From Actinomycetospora succinea (lineage in GTDB: Bacteria > Actinomycetota > Actinomycetes > Mycobacteriales > Pseudonocardiaceae): a stretch of DNA of 64,000 nt. Below the pieces are notes generated by a model. It was not told the origin of the DNA, did not search any database, and saw only the letters and a list, made by a program, of their open reading frames with translations. Below are positions 49,039 to 58,174 of the stretch, one piece after another (positions within the stretch are counted from its first letter, which is position 1; each line of letters starts with the position of its first letter). Where the stretch lies: positions 558,001 through 622,000 of the forward strand of contig NZ_SNYO01000003.1 in NCBI RefSeq assembly GCF_004363095.1, read 5' to 3'. The translations under genes were made by a program, and so were the position numbers.

Positions 49039-50993
49039 TCGGGCAGGGACTGACCAGACGGGTCAAGCGATTCCTGCTCCTCGTCATCGTCCCCGCCGTG
49101 ATGCTCGGCGTGAACGTGCCGCCCGCGTGGGCGTGGTACTCGGAGCTCCGACACCAGCGGCTGATCAACAGCCAGGAGTACAAGGAGCAGTTCGGCAAGT
49201 GGGACGTCCTGGAGCTCCCGGACGACCAGAAGGTCAACGCGATCCACGCGGCGGTCCTGCCGACCGGGCGCATCCTCCTCATCGCCGGTTCCGGCAACAA
49301 GGAGGACATGTTCAACGCGGGGACGTTCAAGAGCCTCGTGTACGACCCGGCGACCGGCCGTAGCCGCGTCGTCCCCACCCCGGACGACATGTTCTGCTCC
49401 GGGCACACGTTCCTCGCCTCGGGCAACCTGCTCGTCGCCGGCGGCACCCAGCGCTACGAGCGCCTCGACGGCGCGGTCACCAACGCCGGCGGCGGCGTGA
49501 TCGTCAAGAACGAGGACCCGGACTCGGCGCCGATCCCGTTCCCCGCCGGCACCGAGTTCCGCTCGCCCGAGGGCCTGGTCTACCGCGCCACCCACCCGTT
49601 CACCGTGGAGCCGGCGACGAAGGTCGCCACCCGCCGCGGGGCGACGGTGACCGCCAGCGAGACCACGGTGTTCGCCGAGGCCGTCGAGCCCGGCCCCGGC
49701 TACGTCTTCGAGGGCCCGCGCCAGTACTCGGTGAGCGGCGTGCCCGCCGCCGACGCGCAGAACGTCTACGCGCTGGGCCAGGCGATGACGCTCAAGAAGC
49801 AGAACTACCAGGGCATCGAGCAGACCTACGAGTTCAACCCGAACACCGAGTCCTACGAGCGCGTGGGCGACATGGTGTTCAAGCGCTGGTACCCGACCCT
49901 GACCGGGCTCTCCGACGGCGGCGTCATCGCGGTATCGGGCCTCGACGGCACCGGCGAGGTGCTCAACGGGCAGAACGAGATCTACAACCCGGTCACGCGC
50001 ACGTGGACCGAGCGCAAGGACCTCACCCAGTACTTCCCGACCTACCCCGCGCTCTTCCAGACCGCGCGCGAGGACATGCTGTTCTACTCGGGGGCGAACT
50101 CCGGCTACGGGCCCGCCGAGGCCGGCCGCGTCCCCGGGTTCTGGAACCTCAAGAACAACGTCCTCACGCCGATCCCCGGCATGCGCGACCCGGACCTGCT
50201 GGAGACGGCGGGCTCGGCGTGGGCGGGCCCGGTGCAGGACCAGCGGATCGCGGTGGTCGGCGGCGGCGGCGTCGGCGAGAGCCCGCGCTCCACGGCACGG
50301 ATCGACACGATCGACCTCGACACCCCGAACCCCACGTGGCAGCCGGGGCCGATGCTGCCCGAGGGCACCCGCTACCCGAACCTCACGACGCTGCCCGACG
50401 ACACGATGCTGATCAGCAACGGGTCGCGGGACTACCGCGGCAAGGGCGACACGAACAACCACAACGCCCGCATCTACAAGCCGCAGACCAACACGCTCGA
50501 CTACGCCGCCGACCCCGCGGTCGGCCGCAACTACCACTCGGCGAGCATGCTGCTGCCCGACGGTCGCGTGATGGTCGTGGGCTCGGACCCGCTGTTCAAC
50601 GACCTGGCGAACACCATCCCGGGCACCTTCGAGCAGCGCATCGAGATCTACACGCCGCCGTACCTGTTCCGGGGCCCGCAGCCGCAGGTCTCCGACGCGC
50701 CGCCCCGCGCGGCGCTCGGCGCCACCATCGACGTGGCCAGCCCCGACGCGGCGCGCATCCAGAGTGCCCGGCTCATGGCACCGATGGCGTCGACGCACGT
50801 CACCGACACCCACCAGCGCTCGATCGCGCTGGACATGACGAAGACCGCCGCCGGGGTCTCGGTCACGCTGCCCGACGACCGCACCATCGCCCCGCCCGGG
50901 CGCTACATGCTCTTCCTCCTCGACGACCGCGGGGTGCCGTCGGTGGGGCGCTGGATCGAGGTGCCCGAGCCCGGGCGCGCGGCGGCCGCGTGA
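49035..50993 (+). CDS. glxA: GlxA-type copper radical oxidase (galactose-oxidase-like)
   Basis: The 652-residue exported enzyme starts at TTG 49035, with GGAGG 4 nt before it and a 4-bp overlap with cslA. A basic N-terminus and hydrophobic anchor (about 10-33) precede a kelch-type propeller. The radical-copper site is visible by comparison with galactose oxidase: Cys121 in MFCSGH and Tyr285 in RWYPT (the crosslinked pair), Tyr499-His500 in NYHS, and His587 in STHVTDTH. It oxidises a primary alcohol of a sugar to aldehyde with peroxide release. In Streptomyces GlxA acts on the CslA product at hyphal tips. Confidence 0.92.
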   Translation: MIGQGLTRRVKRFLLLVIVPAVMLGVNVPPAWAWYSELRHQRLINSQEYKEQFGKWDVLELPDDQKVNAIHAAVLPTGRILLIAGSGNKEDMFNAGTFKSLVYDPATGRSRVVPTPDDMFCSGHTFLASGNLLVAGGTQRYERLDGAVTNAGGGVIVKNEDPDSAPIPFPAGTEFRSPEGLVYRATHPFTVEPATKVATRRGATVTASETTVFAEAVEPGPGYVFEGPRQYSVSGVPAADAQNVYALGQAMTLKKQNYQGIEQTYEFNPNTESYERVGDMVFKRWYPTLTGLSDGGVIAVSGLDGTGEVLNGQNEIYNPVTRTWTERKDLTQYFPTYPALFQTAREDMLFYSGANSGYGPAEAGRVPGFWNLKNNVLTPIPGMRDPDLLETAGSAWAGPVQDQRIAVVGGGGVGESPRSTARIDTIDLDTPNPTWQPGPMLPEGTRYPNLTTLPDDTMLISNGSRDYRGKGDTNNHNARIYKPQTNTLDYAADPAVGRNYHSASMLLPDGRVMVVGSDPLFNDLANTIPGTFEQRIEIYTPPYLFRGPQPQVSDAPPRAALGATIDVASPDAARIQSARLMAPMASTHVTDTHQRSIALDMTKTAAGVSVTLPDDRTIAPPGRYMLFLLDDRGVPSVGRWIEVPEPGRAAAA

Positions 50994-51219
50994 CCTCGGT
51001 CGCGTCCGGAGCCGTCCGCCGGGTCCCGGCAGGGGCCGGGACCGGGTGCGGGCCGCCGAGCGGCGGGCTCGCGGCGACGGGCGGTCGCGACCCCCACACG
51101 GGCTCCACGGGGTGGCCTGGGAGCCTGACTCCGTACGGACGAGTGCCCAGGACCTCCACGGCACACCACGAGGCCGAACCAGACACGGCTGCACGAGACA
51201 CCGGAGCAGGACGGGATCG

Positions 51220-52257
51220 ATGAAGCAGGACACGCACCGCGGGGCCGGACGGTTGACGAGGACACGTCTCGCGGCGGGCGCACTGGTCGCGATCGCCGCG
51301 CTCGGACTGTCGGCGTGCTCGGGCGGCTCGGACCAGGGCGGCACCGAGGGCGGCCCGCCGGTCCCCCCGGCGGCCTCCGAGTTCTGGGTCGACCCGGCGT
51401 CGTCCGCCGCCCGCCAGGTCGAGCAGTGGCGCTCCGAGGGACGCACCGAGGACGCGGCGGCGCTCGAGAAGATCGCGCGCCAGCCCGTCGCGATCTGGCC
51501 CACCGGTGAGCTCGGCGGGGTCGAGGGCGAGGTGTCGGGCGTCGTGTCGCAGGCCCGCGCGGCCGGCCGCACGCCGGTCCTCACCGCTTACAACATCCCG
51601 AACCGCGACTGCGGGCTCTACTCGAGCGGCGGCGCGGAGGACGAGGGCCAGTACCGCGAGTGGCTCGACTCGTTCGCCCGCGGCATGGGCGGCACCCGCT
51701 CGGTCGTGATCCTCGAGCCGGACGCCCTGCCGCAGACGCTCACCAACTGCGAGGGCGAGGGCGAGCAGGAGGGCCGCGAGGAGCTGCTCTCGCAGGCTGT
51801 CCAGACCCTGACCCGCGCCGGCGGCGAGGTCTACATCGACGCCGGCAACCCCGGCTTCGTCACCGATACCGGCAAGCTCGTCGACGGGCTGCGCAAGTCC
51901 GGTGTCGAGGACGCGGCGGGCTTCGCGCTCAACGTCTCGAACTTCATGAACACCCAGCAGGTGCAGGCCTACGGCGAGCGCGTCTCCAACCAGCTCGGCG
52001 GCGCCCGCTTCGTCATCGACACCAGCCGCAACGGCAACGGCAGCTACGACGGGCCCGAGCAGCCGTCGTGGTGCAACCCGCCGGGCCGCGCGCTGGGCAC
52101 GCCGCCCACCCGCGACACCGGCTCGCAGCGCGTCGCCGCGTACCTGTGGGTCAAGGAGCCGGGCGACTCCGACGGCGACTGCCGCGGCGCCCCGTCGGCC
52201 GGCGACTTCTGGCCGCAGTACGCCCTCGACCTCGCCAACAACACGCCGGGTGCCTGA
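51220..52257 (+). CDS. GH6 family glycoside hydrolase lipoprotein (CslZ-like endoglucanase)
   Basis: The 345-residue enzyme begins with a lipoprotein signal: a basic N-terminus, hydrophobic core and lipobox LSAC at about residue 32, so it is anchored to the outer membrane face. The GH6 domain (about 50-340) shows TAYNIPNRDCGLYSSGGA, VVILEPDALPQ with the expected general-acid Asp, GFALNVSNFMNTQQV, VIDTSRNGNG, WCNPPGRALG and YLWVKEPGDSDG. It would trim the beta-1,4-glucan made by CslA. It lies 226 bp after glxA, in the same order as in Streptomyces. Confidence 0.9.
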   Translation: MKQDTHRGAGRLTRTRLAAGALVAIAALGLSACSGGSDQGGTEGGPPVPPAASEFWVDPASSAARQVEQWRSEGRTEDAAALEKIARQPVAIWPTGELGGVEGEVSGVVSQARAAGRTPVLTAYNIPNRDCGLYSSGGAEDEGQYREWLDSFARGMGGTRSVVILEPDALPQTLTNCEGEGEQEGREELLSQAVQTLTRAGGEVYIDAGNPGFVTDTGKLVDGLRKSGVEDAAGFALNVSNFMNTQQVQAYGERVSNQLGGARFVIDTSRNGNGSYDGPEQPSWCNPPGRALGTPPTRDTGSQRVAAYLWVKEPGDSDGDCRGAPSAGDFWPQYALDLANNTPGA

Positions 52258-52259
52258 CG

Positions 52260-52307
52260 GCAGGTGAGCACTTTCGACGGCTATAGCCGTCGAAAGTGCT
52301 CACCTGC
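52260..52307. terminator. 48-bp perfect palindrome between convergent genes
   Basis: The sequence reads the same on both strands for 48 bp, with no loop, centred on CTATAG; the half is GCAGGTGAGCACTTTCGACGG plus CTA. It lies 2 bp after the GH6 stop and 12 bp before the end of the opposite gene. It likely ends both transcripts, but the lack of a loop and its lower GC suggest a mobile or repeated palindromic element. Confidence 0.75.
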
Positions 52308-52319
52308 GCGGAGCGCACC

Positions 52320-53168
52320 TCAATAGGCGTGGACGACGGCGGCCATGTCCTCGCTGCCGTGGCCGTCGGAGGACGCGGCGGCGAGGCGGTCGCGGACCGC
52401 GGTCGCCAGCGTCGTGTCGACCCCGGCCTCGCGCAGCGCCGCGGTGATGAGGTCGGTGTCCTTGATGACGCCGTCGAGCTCGAACGAGGGCGTGTAGTCA
52501 CCGGCGATCATCGCCTTGCCCTTGAGCTGCACGTACGGCGCGTTGACGGCCCCGCCGTCGACCGCGTCGAGGAACTGCTGCGGGTCGAGCCCCAGCCCGC
52601 GGGCGAGCGCGATCGACTGGGCGATGCCGTTGACCATCACGCCGATCCAGGCGTTGATGGCGAGCTTGAGCCTGCTGGCGTCGCCGACGGTCTCGCTCAC
52701 CCACTGCGTGCGCGAGCCGATCGCGTCGAAGGTCGCCTGCACCTGCTCGCGCAGCGACGACGGGCCCGAGGCGAGCACGACGAGCTGCCCGTTCTCGGCG
52801 GGCGCCTTCGTGCCGAGCATCGGGGTGTCGAGGAACGCGACGCCGGCGTCGCGCGCGAGGCTCGCCAGCCGGTCGGTGCCCTCGATGCCCACGGTGCTCG
52901 CCTGCACCCACACCGCGCCGTCGCGGAACCCCGCGAGCACCGGCTCCATCGTCTGGGCCACCGCGTCGGTGTCGAACAGCATGGTGATCACGACGTCCGC
53001 GCCGGCCACGGCGTCGGCGGCCGTCTCGGCCACCCGGGCGCCGTCGTCGGCGAGGGGCTCGGCCTTCTCCGTGCTGCGGTTCCACACCGTCACGTCGTGG
53101 CCCTCGCGCAGCAGGCTGCGGGCCATGCCCGCGCCCATGATCCCGGTACCGAGGATTGCGACCGTCAT
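52320..53168 (-). CDS. NAD(P)-dependent beta-hydroxyacid dehydrogenase
   Basis: The 282-residue enzyme matches the 3-hydroxyisobutyrate/6-phosphogluconate dehydrogenase-type family. It has an N-terminal Rossmann motif AILGTGIMGAGMARSL, a substrate loop DTPMLGTKAPAENGQLVV and a catalytic Lys in SRLKLAINAW. The C-terminal helical domain completes the fold. The specific hydroxyacid is unknown. It follows the peroxidase-related gene on the same strand by 9 bp. Confidence 0.9.
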   Translation of the reverse strand: MTVAILGTGIMGAGMARSLLREGHDVTVWNRSTEKAEPLADDGARVAETAADAVAGADVVITMLFDTDAVAQTMEPVLAGFRDGAVWVQASTVGIEGTDRLASLARDAGVAFLDTPMLGTKAPAENGQLVVLASGPSSLREQVQATFDAIGSRTQWVSETVGDASRLKLAINAWIGVMVNGIAQSIALARGLGLDPQQFLDAVDGGAVNAPYVQLKGKAMIAGDYTPSFELDGVIKDTDLITAALREAGVDTTLATAVRDRLAAASSDGHGSEDMAAVVHAY

Positions 53169-53177
53169 GGCCGCGGC

Positions 53178-53750
53178 CTACCCCCGCGGCTCGCGGCCCA
53201 TGCCGAAGAACTCGGCGTTCGGCTTCAGCGCGGTGAGGTGGGCGAGGCGGTTCGACATGGCGAAGAGTGCCGTGATGGCCCCGATGTCCCAGATCTCCTC
53301 GTCGGAGAGCCCGGCGTCGCGGGCGCCGTCGAGGTCGTCCTCGGACAGGGACGCCGAGTCCAGCGCGAGGGCGAGCGCGAGGTCGACGATGGCGCGCCGG
53401 CGCGGGTCGAGCTCGGCGCCGTAGGGGTTGATGCCGACGTGGTCGGCGATCTCGGGCTCCTTGCTGCGGATGCGCAGGATCGCGCCGTGGGCCACCACGC
53501 AGTAGGTGCAGTGGTTGGCGCCGGACGTCGCGACGATGACCAGCTCGCGCTCCGCCTTCGACAGCGGCGACTCCCGCTCCATGAGCGCGTCGTGGTAGTC
53601 GAGGAACGCCCGCAGCTCGGCGGGCCGGTGCCCGAGCGCCCGGAAGATGTTGGGCACGAACCCCGAGCGCTCGGCGATCGCGCCGACGCGCTCGCGCAGG
53701 TCGTCCGGGAGGTCGTCGAGCTCGACGACGGGGAAGCGGCTCACGGTCAC
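53178..53750 (-). CDS. AhpD-like peroxidase-related protein (carboxymuconolactone decarboxylase fold)
   Basis: The 190-residue all-helical protein contains the AhpD-type active site NHCTYCVVAHG, with Cys-x2-Cys and a following His. It opens with FPVVELDDLPDDLRERVG and FVPNIFRALGHRP, as in the uncharacterised peroxidase-related enzyme group. These reduce peroxides using the vicinal cysteines. GTG 53750 is chosen; GTG 53744 is possible. It is co-transcribed with the dehydrogenase gene. Confidence 0.9.
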   Translation of the reverse strand: MTVSRFPVVELDDLPDDLRERVGAIAERSGFVPNIFRALGHRPAELRAFLDYHDALMERESPLSKAERELVIVATSGANHCTYCVVAHGAILRIRSKEPEIADHVGINPYGAELDPRRRAIVDLALALALDSASLSEDDLDGARDAGLSDEEIWDIGAITALFAMSNRLAHLTALKPNAEFFGMGREPRG

Positions 53751-53857
53751 TCGCGGACCGTAATCCACGCGGAGCTCGGAGCGCGGCGCCGCACGTCGAT
53801 ACGTCACGCGACGAAGGAGCGTGAGGTGTCGAACCGGCTTGCCGCGACACCTGGCGC

Positions 53858-54358
53858 TCAGCCGGGCGGGCGGAAGGTGATGCCGCAGCGCTCCTGGGTG
53901 ACCTGCTGGATGCGGGTCACGGCGGGCTGGGCCTCGCGCTGCAGGCGCTCGAGCTCGGCGCGGTCGATCCGGGTCGGGTCGCCGCCGGTCTCCGCGAGCG
54001 ACGAGAGCGCCTGCTCGGTGAGGCTCTGCACGGTGCGCCACTCACCCGCGATCTCGGGCGGGGCGGTGGCGACGAGGTCGGCGACCTGGCGACGGGCCTC
54101 GTCCGACGACGGGAGCACGCCGTTGCCGCCGGCGCCGGGCGCGGCCTGCTCGGTCTGGACGCGGGTGATGGCGTCGCAGTAGGGCTTGACGGCCGGGTCG
54201 GGGGTGGCGGGCGCGGCCGAGGCGGCCGGTGCGCTCGCTCCCGCCGGGGCCGGTGCCTCCGACGAGCCGCCGCCGCACGCCGCGACGCCCAGGACGAGCC
54301 CGAGGCCCGCGGTCGTCGCGGCCAGTGCACGGCCCGCCCGCTCGAGTCCTGCGGTCAC
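53858..54358 (-). CDS. Putative lipoprotein, hypothetical
   Basis: The 166 residues begin MTAGLERAGRALAATTAGLG with a lipobox VAAC near residue 28, followed by an Ala/Pro-rich linker. The helical mature part has two Cys (PYCDAIT and ERCGITF), which may form a disulfide outside the cell. GTG 54358 follows GAGAGGGG. The upstream extension of the frame lacks coding character. No family is recognised. Confidence 0.72.
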   Translation of the reverse strand: MTAGLERAGRALAATTAGLGLVLGVAACGGGSSEAPAPAGASAPAASAAPATPDPAVKPYCDAITRVQTEQAAPGAGGNGVLPSSDEARRQVADLVATAPPEIAGEWRTVQSLTEQALSSLAETGGDPTRIDRAELERLQREAQPAVTRIQQVTQERCGITFRPPG

Positions 54359-54496
54359 CGACGGCCCCTCTCGACGCTCCACTTCGCCGAGCATGCTGGC
54401 AGGGCCCACCGGCCCCACCCGGACCGGGTGCTGATCGGACGCCACCGGACTTCCGTGGTGCGGCCCACTCCCGGCCGCCGGGGCGCGCGTGTCACA

Positions 54497-54844
54497 GTGA
54501 GCGGCGTGGAGGTCGCCGACGAACACCGCGCGATGGTGCGCCAGTGGTGCGCGCGCCGCGTGCCCGAGGGTCAGCGCGACCAGGTCCGCATCTCCTACAC
54601 CGAGCGCGCCGGCCGCATCACCATCTCGGCCCGCCGCTCCCCGGTGTTCCCCGAGCTCGGCAGCGGGTGGACCACCGAGCCGATCGCGCAGCTGCGCCTC
54701 GTGCCCGACGAGGAGCGCTGGATCCTGCTCTGGCCGGACTCGAGCGGACGGTGGCACCGCTACCCCGACGAGACCAAGGCGAGCTCCCCCGCCCCGCTGC
54801 TCGACATCGTCGACGCGGACCCGACCGGCATCTTCTGGGGATGA
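54497..54844 (+). CDS. DUF3024 family protein
   Basis: The 115-residue soluble protein ends in the DUF3024 pattern WILLWPDSSGRWHRYPDE, then LLDIVDADPTGIFWG, with VRISYTERAGRITISARRSP before it. The start is uncertain: GTG 54497 (MSGVEVADEH) fits best, and the frame is open to 54428. The family has no assigned role. It is 25 bp upstream of the Nudix gene on the same strand. Confidence 0.75.
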   Translation: MSGVEVADEHRAMVRQWCARRVPEGQRDQVRISYTERAGRITISARRSPVFPELGSGWTTEPIAQLRLVPDEERWILLWPDSSGRWHRYPDETKASSPAPLLDIVDADPTGIFWG

Positions 54845-54869
54845 ACCACGGCCCGATGAGTCGCCCCGG

Positions 54870-55487
54870 ATGACGACCGCCACCGCGGCCGACGTGGCCG
54901 CGCGCGTCCGCGACCACGACCGCGACGAGCGCCGCGTCGCCGAGCGCCCCGACCTGCGCGCGGCCGCCGTCGCCGTCGTCGTGCTCGACGACCCCGACCG
55001 CGGACCGGGCGTGCTGCTCACCCGGCGGACGTCGCGGCTGCGCGACCACCCCGGGCAGTTCGCCCTCCCGGGCGGGTCGGTCGACCCCGGCGAGGACGTC
55101 GTCACGGCCGCGCGACGCGAGCTCGACGAGGAGCTGGGCCTGCGCCTCGGCGACGACGCCGTCCTGGGCCTCCTCGACGACTACCCGACCCGGTCCGGCT
55201 TCGTGATCACGCCGGTGGTGATGGCGGCGGCCGGCGCGGTGGCCGACCTCGTGCCCTCGCCCGACGAGGTGGCGGAGCTCTTCCACGTCACCTACGACGA
55301 GCTCGACGTCGACCCGCGGTACCTGACGATCGAGGAGTCGCCGCGGCCCGTCGTCCAGATGCCGCTCGTCGGCCACTTCATCCACGCCCCGACGGGCGCG
55401 GTGCTGCTGCAGTTCCGCGAGGTCGCGCTCCACGGGCGCTCGACGCGCGTCGACGGGCTCGAGCAACCGGTGTTCGCCTGGCGGTGA
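54870..55487 (+). CDS. Nudix hydrolase (CoA pyrophosphatase-like)
   Basis: The 205-residue enzyme has a complete Nudix box, GGSVDPGEDVVTAARRELDE followed by ELGL, which binds metal and cleaves nucleoside diphosphates linked to another moiety. The PTRSGFVITPVVM and RRTSRLRDHPGQFALPGG parts fit the CoA diphosphatase group (NudL type), which lacks close proof here. It could act on CoA or other dinucleoside-type substrates. It is probably co-transcribed with the DUF3024 gene. Confidence 0.9.
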   Translation: MTTATAADVAARVRDHDRDERRVAERPDLRAAAVAVVVLDDPDRGPGVLLTRRTSRLRDHPGQFALPGGSVDPGEDVVTAARRELDEELGLRLGDDAVLGLLDDYPTRSGFVITPVVMAAAGAVADLVPSPDEVAELFHVTYDELDVDPRYLTIEESPRPVVQMPLVGHFIHAPTGAVLLQFREVALHGRSTRVDGLEQPVFAWR

Positions 55488-55622
55488 CGGATCAAACACG
55501 CGGCGTGGAGATCGGGCTGCTTGACCGTTAAGGCCACGTGACACAGACCCCGTTGCGGTGCGTGTCTTGCATCCATCGTGGTTATGTGGAGAGCGACCCC
55601 GATACGAGGAACGTGAACACAC

Positions 55623-57179
55623 GTGTGCGGAATCGTCGCCGCCTATGGCGTCATCGACCCCGAGAAGTGTGAGCGGATGCTCGCCCGGATCCACCACCGC
55701 GGACCGGACGACACGGGACGGGTGCAGCTGGAGAACGCGTGGCTCGGCCACCAGCGCCTGTCGATCATGGATGTCAGCGGTGGCAAGCAGCCCATCGCGG
55801 ATGACACCGACTCGGCCTACGTGGTCGGCAACGGTGAGATCTACAACCACGAGGACATCCGCGACGTCCTCTCCGAGGTCCGGTTCGCGACGGACTCGGA
55901 CACCGAGTCGGCCTTCCGGCTCGTGCTGCGCGACGGCTCGGCCGCGCTGTACGAGGTGCGCGGCATGTTCGCGCTCGCGATGGCCCACACCGACGGGCGC
56001 GGCGCGGTCGCGCGCGACCCGATCGGCATCAAGCCGCTGTACTGGGCCCGCCTCGACGACGTGACCATCTTCGCCAGCGAGCTGCGCGCCTTCGACCCCG
56101 AGGACCAGCCCTTCGTCGAGGCCTTCCCGCCCGGGCACGTGTGGACGCCGGGCATCGCCGGCAGCGACGTCGCCGAGGGCGCCATGGTGCGCTTCGCCGA
56201 CGCCGTCCCGGTCGAGGTGCGCCCCGCGCGCAACGCCCCGGACAAGCAGTGGACCGAGGAGGACCTCGGCCAGATCCGCGACGTCCTCACCGACTCGATC
56301 CGCCGCCACATGATGAGCGACGTGCCGGTCGGCGTGTTCCTCTCCGGCGGGCTCGACTCCGCGATCGTCGCGGCCGTCGCCGCCAAGGTCGCCGAGGAGA
56401 AGGGCGAGCGCCTGCCGACCTTCGCCGTCGGCACCGAGGGCTCCGCCGACCTGCTCGCCGCCCGCGCCGTGGCCGACTTCCTCGGCACCGACCACCACGA
56501 GATCGTCCCCACCGCGGACGACCTGGAGGAGGCGCTCGACGAGGCCGTCACGGTCATCGAGCACTTCGACCCGGCGCTCGTGCGCTCCGCGGTGCCGAAC
56601 CTGCTGCTGGCCCGCGAGGCCGTGAAGCACGTCAAGGTCGTGCTCACCGGCGAGGGCGCCGACGAGCTCTTCGCCGGCTACGAGTACATCCACAGCGAGG
56701 AGTTCTCGACCCCGGACGCCCTGCAGGCCGAGCTCGTCCGGTCGATCGAGAGCCTGCACGAGCTCAACCTGCAGCGCTGCGACCGCACCACGATGAACTA
56801 CGGCCTCGAGGCCCGCGTGCCGTTCCTCGACGCCACCGTGATGCGCGAGCTGCTCGCCCTCCCCGCCGAGTGGAAGCTCAAGATCCACGACCGCGTGGAG
56901 AAGCAGCTGCTGCGCGAGGCGTTCGACGGGATGGTGCCGTTCGACATCATCTGGCGCGGCAAGGAGCAGTTCGGCGACGGCTCCGGCGCCAAGGACGTGC
57001 TCTCCAAGCTCGTCGAGAAGGAGAAGGCCAAGGAGGGCGCCCAGAACGCGGAGCCCCCGACGGTCGAGCACGGCTGGGAGCTGCGCAGCGACGAGGAGGT
57101 CGCGTACTACCGGACGTGGCACCGCTCGTTCGCCGGCGTGCGCCCCGACCGCACGCTGGGTGCGTTCGCGGAGGCCTGA
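55623..57179 (+). CDS. asnB: Asparagine synthetase (glutamine-hydrolysing)
   Basis: The 518-residue enzyme starts at GTG 55623, so that Cys2 (MCGIVAAYG) becomes the N-terminal nucleophile after Met removal. The glutaminase half has HHRGPDDTG and GNGEIYNHE. The synthetase half has the ATP pyrophosphatase loop VFLSGGLDSAIV near residue 240, TGEGADELFAGY and RVPFLDATVM. It converts aspartate and glutamine to asparagine. It is monocistronic, with a hairpin following at 57189. Confidence 0.93.
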   Translation: MCGIVAAYGVIDPEKCERMLARIHHRGPDDTGRVQLENAWLGHQRLSIMDVSGGKQPIADDTDSAYVVGNGEIYNHEDIRDVLSEVRFATDSDTESAFRLVLRDGSAALYEVRGMFALAMAHTDGRGAVARDPIGIKPLYWARLDDVTIFASELRAFDPEDQPFVEAFPPGHVWTPGIAGSDVAEGAMVRFADAVPVEVRPARNAPDKQWTEEDLGQIRDVLTDSIRRHMMSDVPVGVFLSGGLDSAIVAAVAAKVAEEKGERLPTFAVGTEGSADLLAARAVADFLGTDHHEIVPTADDLEEALDEAVTVIEHFDPALVRSAVPNLLLAREAVKHVKVVLTGEGADELFAGYEYIHSEEFSTPDALQAELVRSIESLHELNLQRCDRTTMNYGLEARVPFLDATVMRELLALPAEWKLKIHDRVEKQLLREAFDGMVPFDIIWRGKEQFGDGSGAKDVLSKLVEKEKAKEGAQNAEPPTVEHGWELRSDEEVAYYRTWHRSFAGVRPDRTLGAFAEA

Positions 57180-57188
57180 GCAGGGTGT

Positions 57189-57220
57189 CCCCGGGTGGTT
57201 GAGTTCCGGACCACCCGGGG
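57189..57220 (+). terminator. Hairpin terminator after asnB
   Basis: CCCCGGGTGGT and ACCACCCGGGG form a perfect 11-bp stem around a 10-base loop, 9 bp after the asnB stop and 12 bp before the next start. Confidence 0.8.
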
Positions 57221-57232
57221 TAACCGCTGGAC

Positions 57233-58063
57233 ATGAGCGATGTCCCCGGTATCGAGCTGAACAACGGCACGGTCATCCCCCAGCTGGGGTTCGGCGTGTT
57301 CCAGATCGACCCGTCGGACACGGCGGAGTCGGTGCAGACGGCCTTCGAGGTCGGCTACCGCCACATCGACACGGCGCAGATGTACGGCAACGAGGCCGAG
57401 GTCGGCGAGGCCATCGCCAAGTCGGGCATCGACCGCGGCGAGCTGTGGATCACGACGAAGTGCAACAACGGCAACCACGGCCGGGTCGACGCGCAGAAGG
57501 CCCTCGACGAGAGCCTCTCCAAGCTCGGCCTGGACCACGTGGACCTCTACCTCATCCACTGGCCGCTGCCGGGCAAGGACCTCTACGTCGACACGTGGAA
57601 GGGCTTCGAGGAGGCCCGGGCCGACGGCAAGGTCCGCACGATCGGCGTCTCGAACTTCCAGCCGCACCACCTCGACCGGCTCCTCGAGGAGACCGAGACG
57701 GTGCCGGCGATCAACCAGATCGAGCTCCACCCGCACATGCAGCAGGCCGGCCTGCGCGCCTACCACGAGCGCCACGGCATCAAGACCGAGGCGTGGAGCC
57801 CGATCGGCCAGGGCAAGGGCCTGCTCGACGCCCCCGAGCTCGGCGAGATCGCGCAGGCGCACGGGAAGAGCGCCGCGCAGGTGGTGCTGCGCTGGCACGT
57901 CCAGATCGGCAACATCATCTTCCCGAAGTCGGTCACGCCCGAGCGTGTCCGCGAGAACTTCGACATCTTCGACTTCGAGCTCACCGACGACGACATGCAG
58001 AAGATCGAGGGCATGGAGAAGGCGGAGCGTCTGGGTCCCGACCCCGACACGTTCGCCCGCTAG
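57233..58063 (+). CDS. Aldo/keto reductase (2,5-diketo-D-gluconate reductase-like)
   Basis: The 276-residue TIM-barrel reductase has the full family tetrad: Asp and Tyr in RHIDTAQMYGNE, Lys in ITTKCNN and His in LIHWPLP. The C-terminal cofactor motif IIFPKSVTPERVRENF is typical of the AKR5 group. It reduces aldehydes or keto-sugars with NADPH. The start is ATG 57233. It is distinct from the other aldo/keto reductase at 8973, which belongs to a different branch. Confidence 0.92.
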   Translation: MSDVPGIELNNGTVIPQLGFGVFQIDPSDTAESVQTAFEVGYRHIDTAQMYGNEAEVGEAIAKSGIDRGELWITTKCNNGNHGRVDAQKALDESLSKLGLDHVDLYLIHWPLPGKDLYVDTWKGFEEARADGKVRTIGVSNFQPHHLDRLLEETETVPAINQIELHPHMQQAGLRAYHERHGIKTEAWSPIGQGKGLLDAPELGEIAQAHGKSAAQVVLRWHVQIGNIIFPKSVTPERVRENFDIFDFELTDDDMQKIEGMEKAERLGPDPDTFAR

Positions 58064-58174
58064 AGACGTTCTCCCGGCGCACACCACCCCGCGCGCCGGG
58101 ATGCCCGAACGCGGCCCGGTCATCGGCGGAAGCCCCCGCCCGCCGATGCCCGGGCCGCGCCATGTCCGGGGTGT

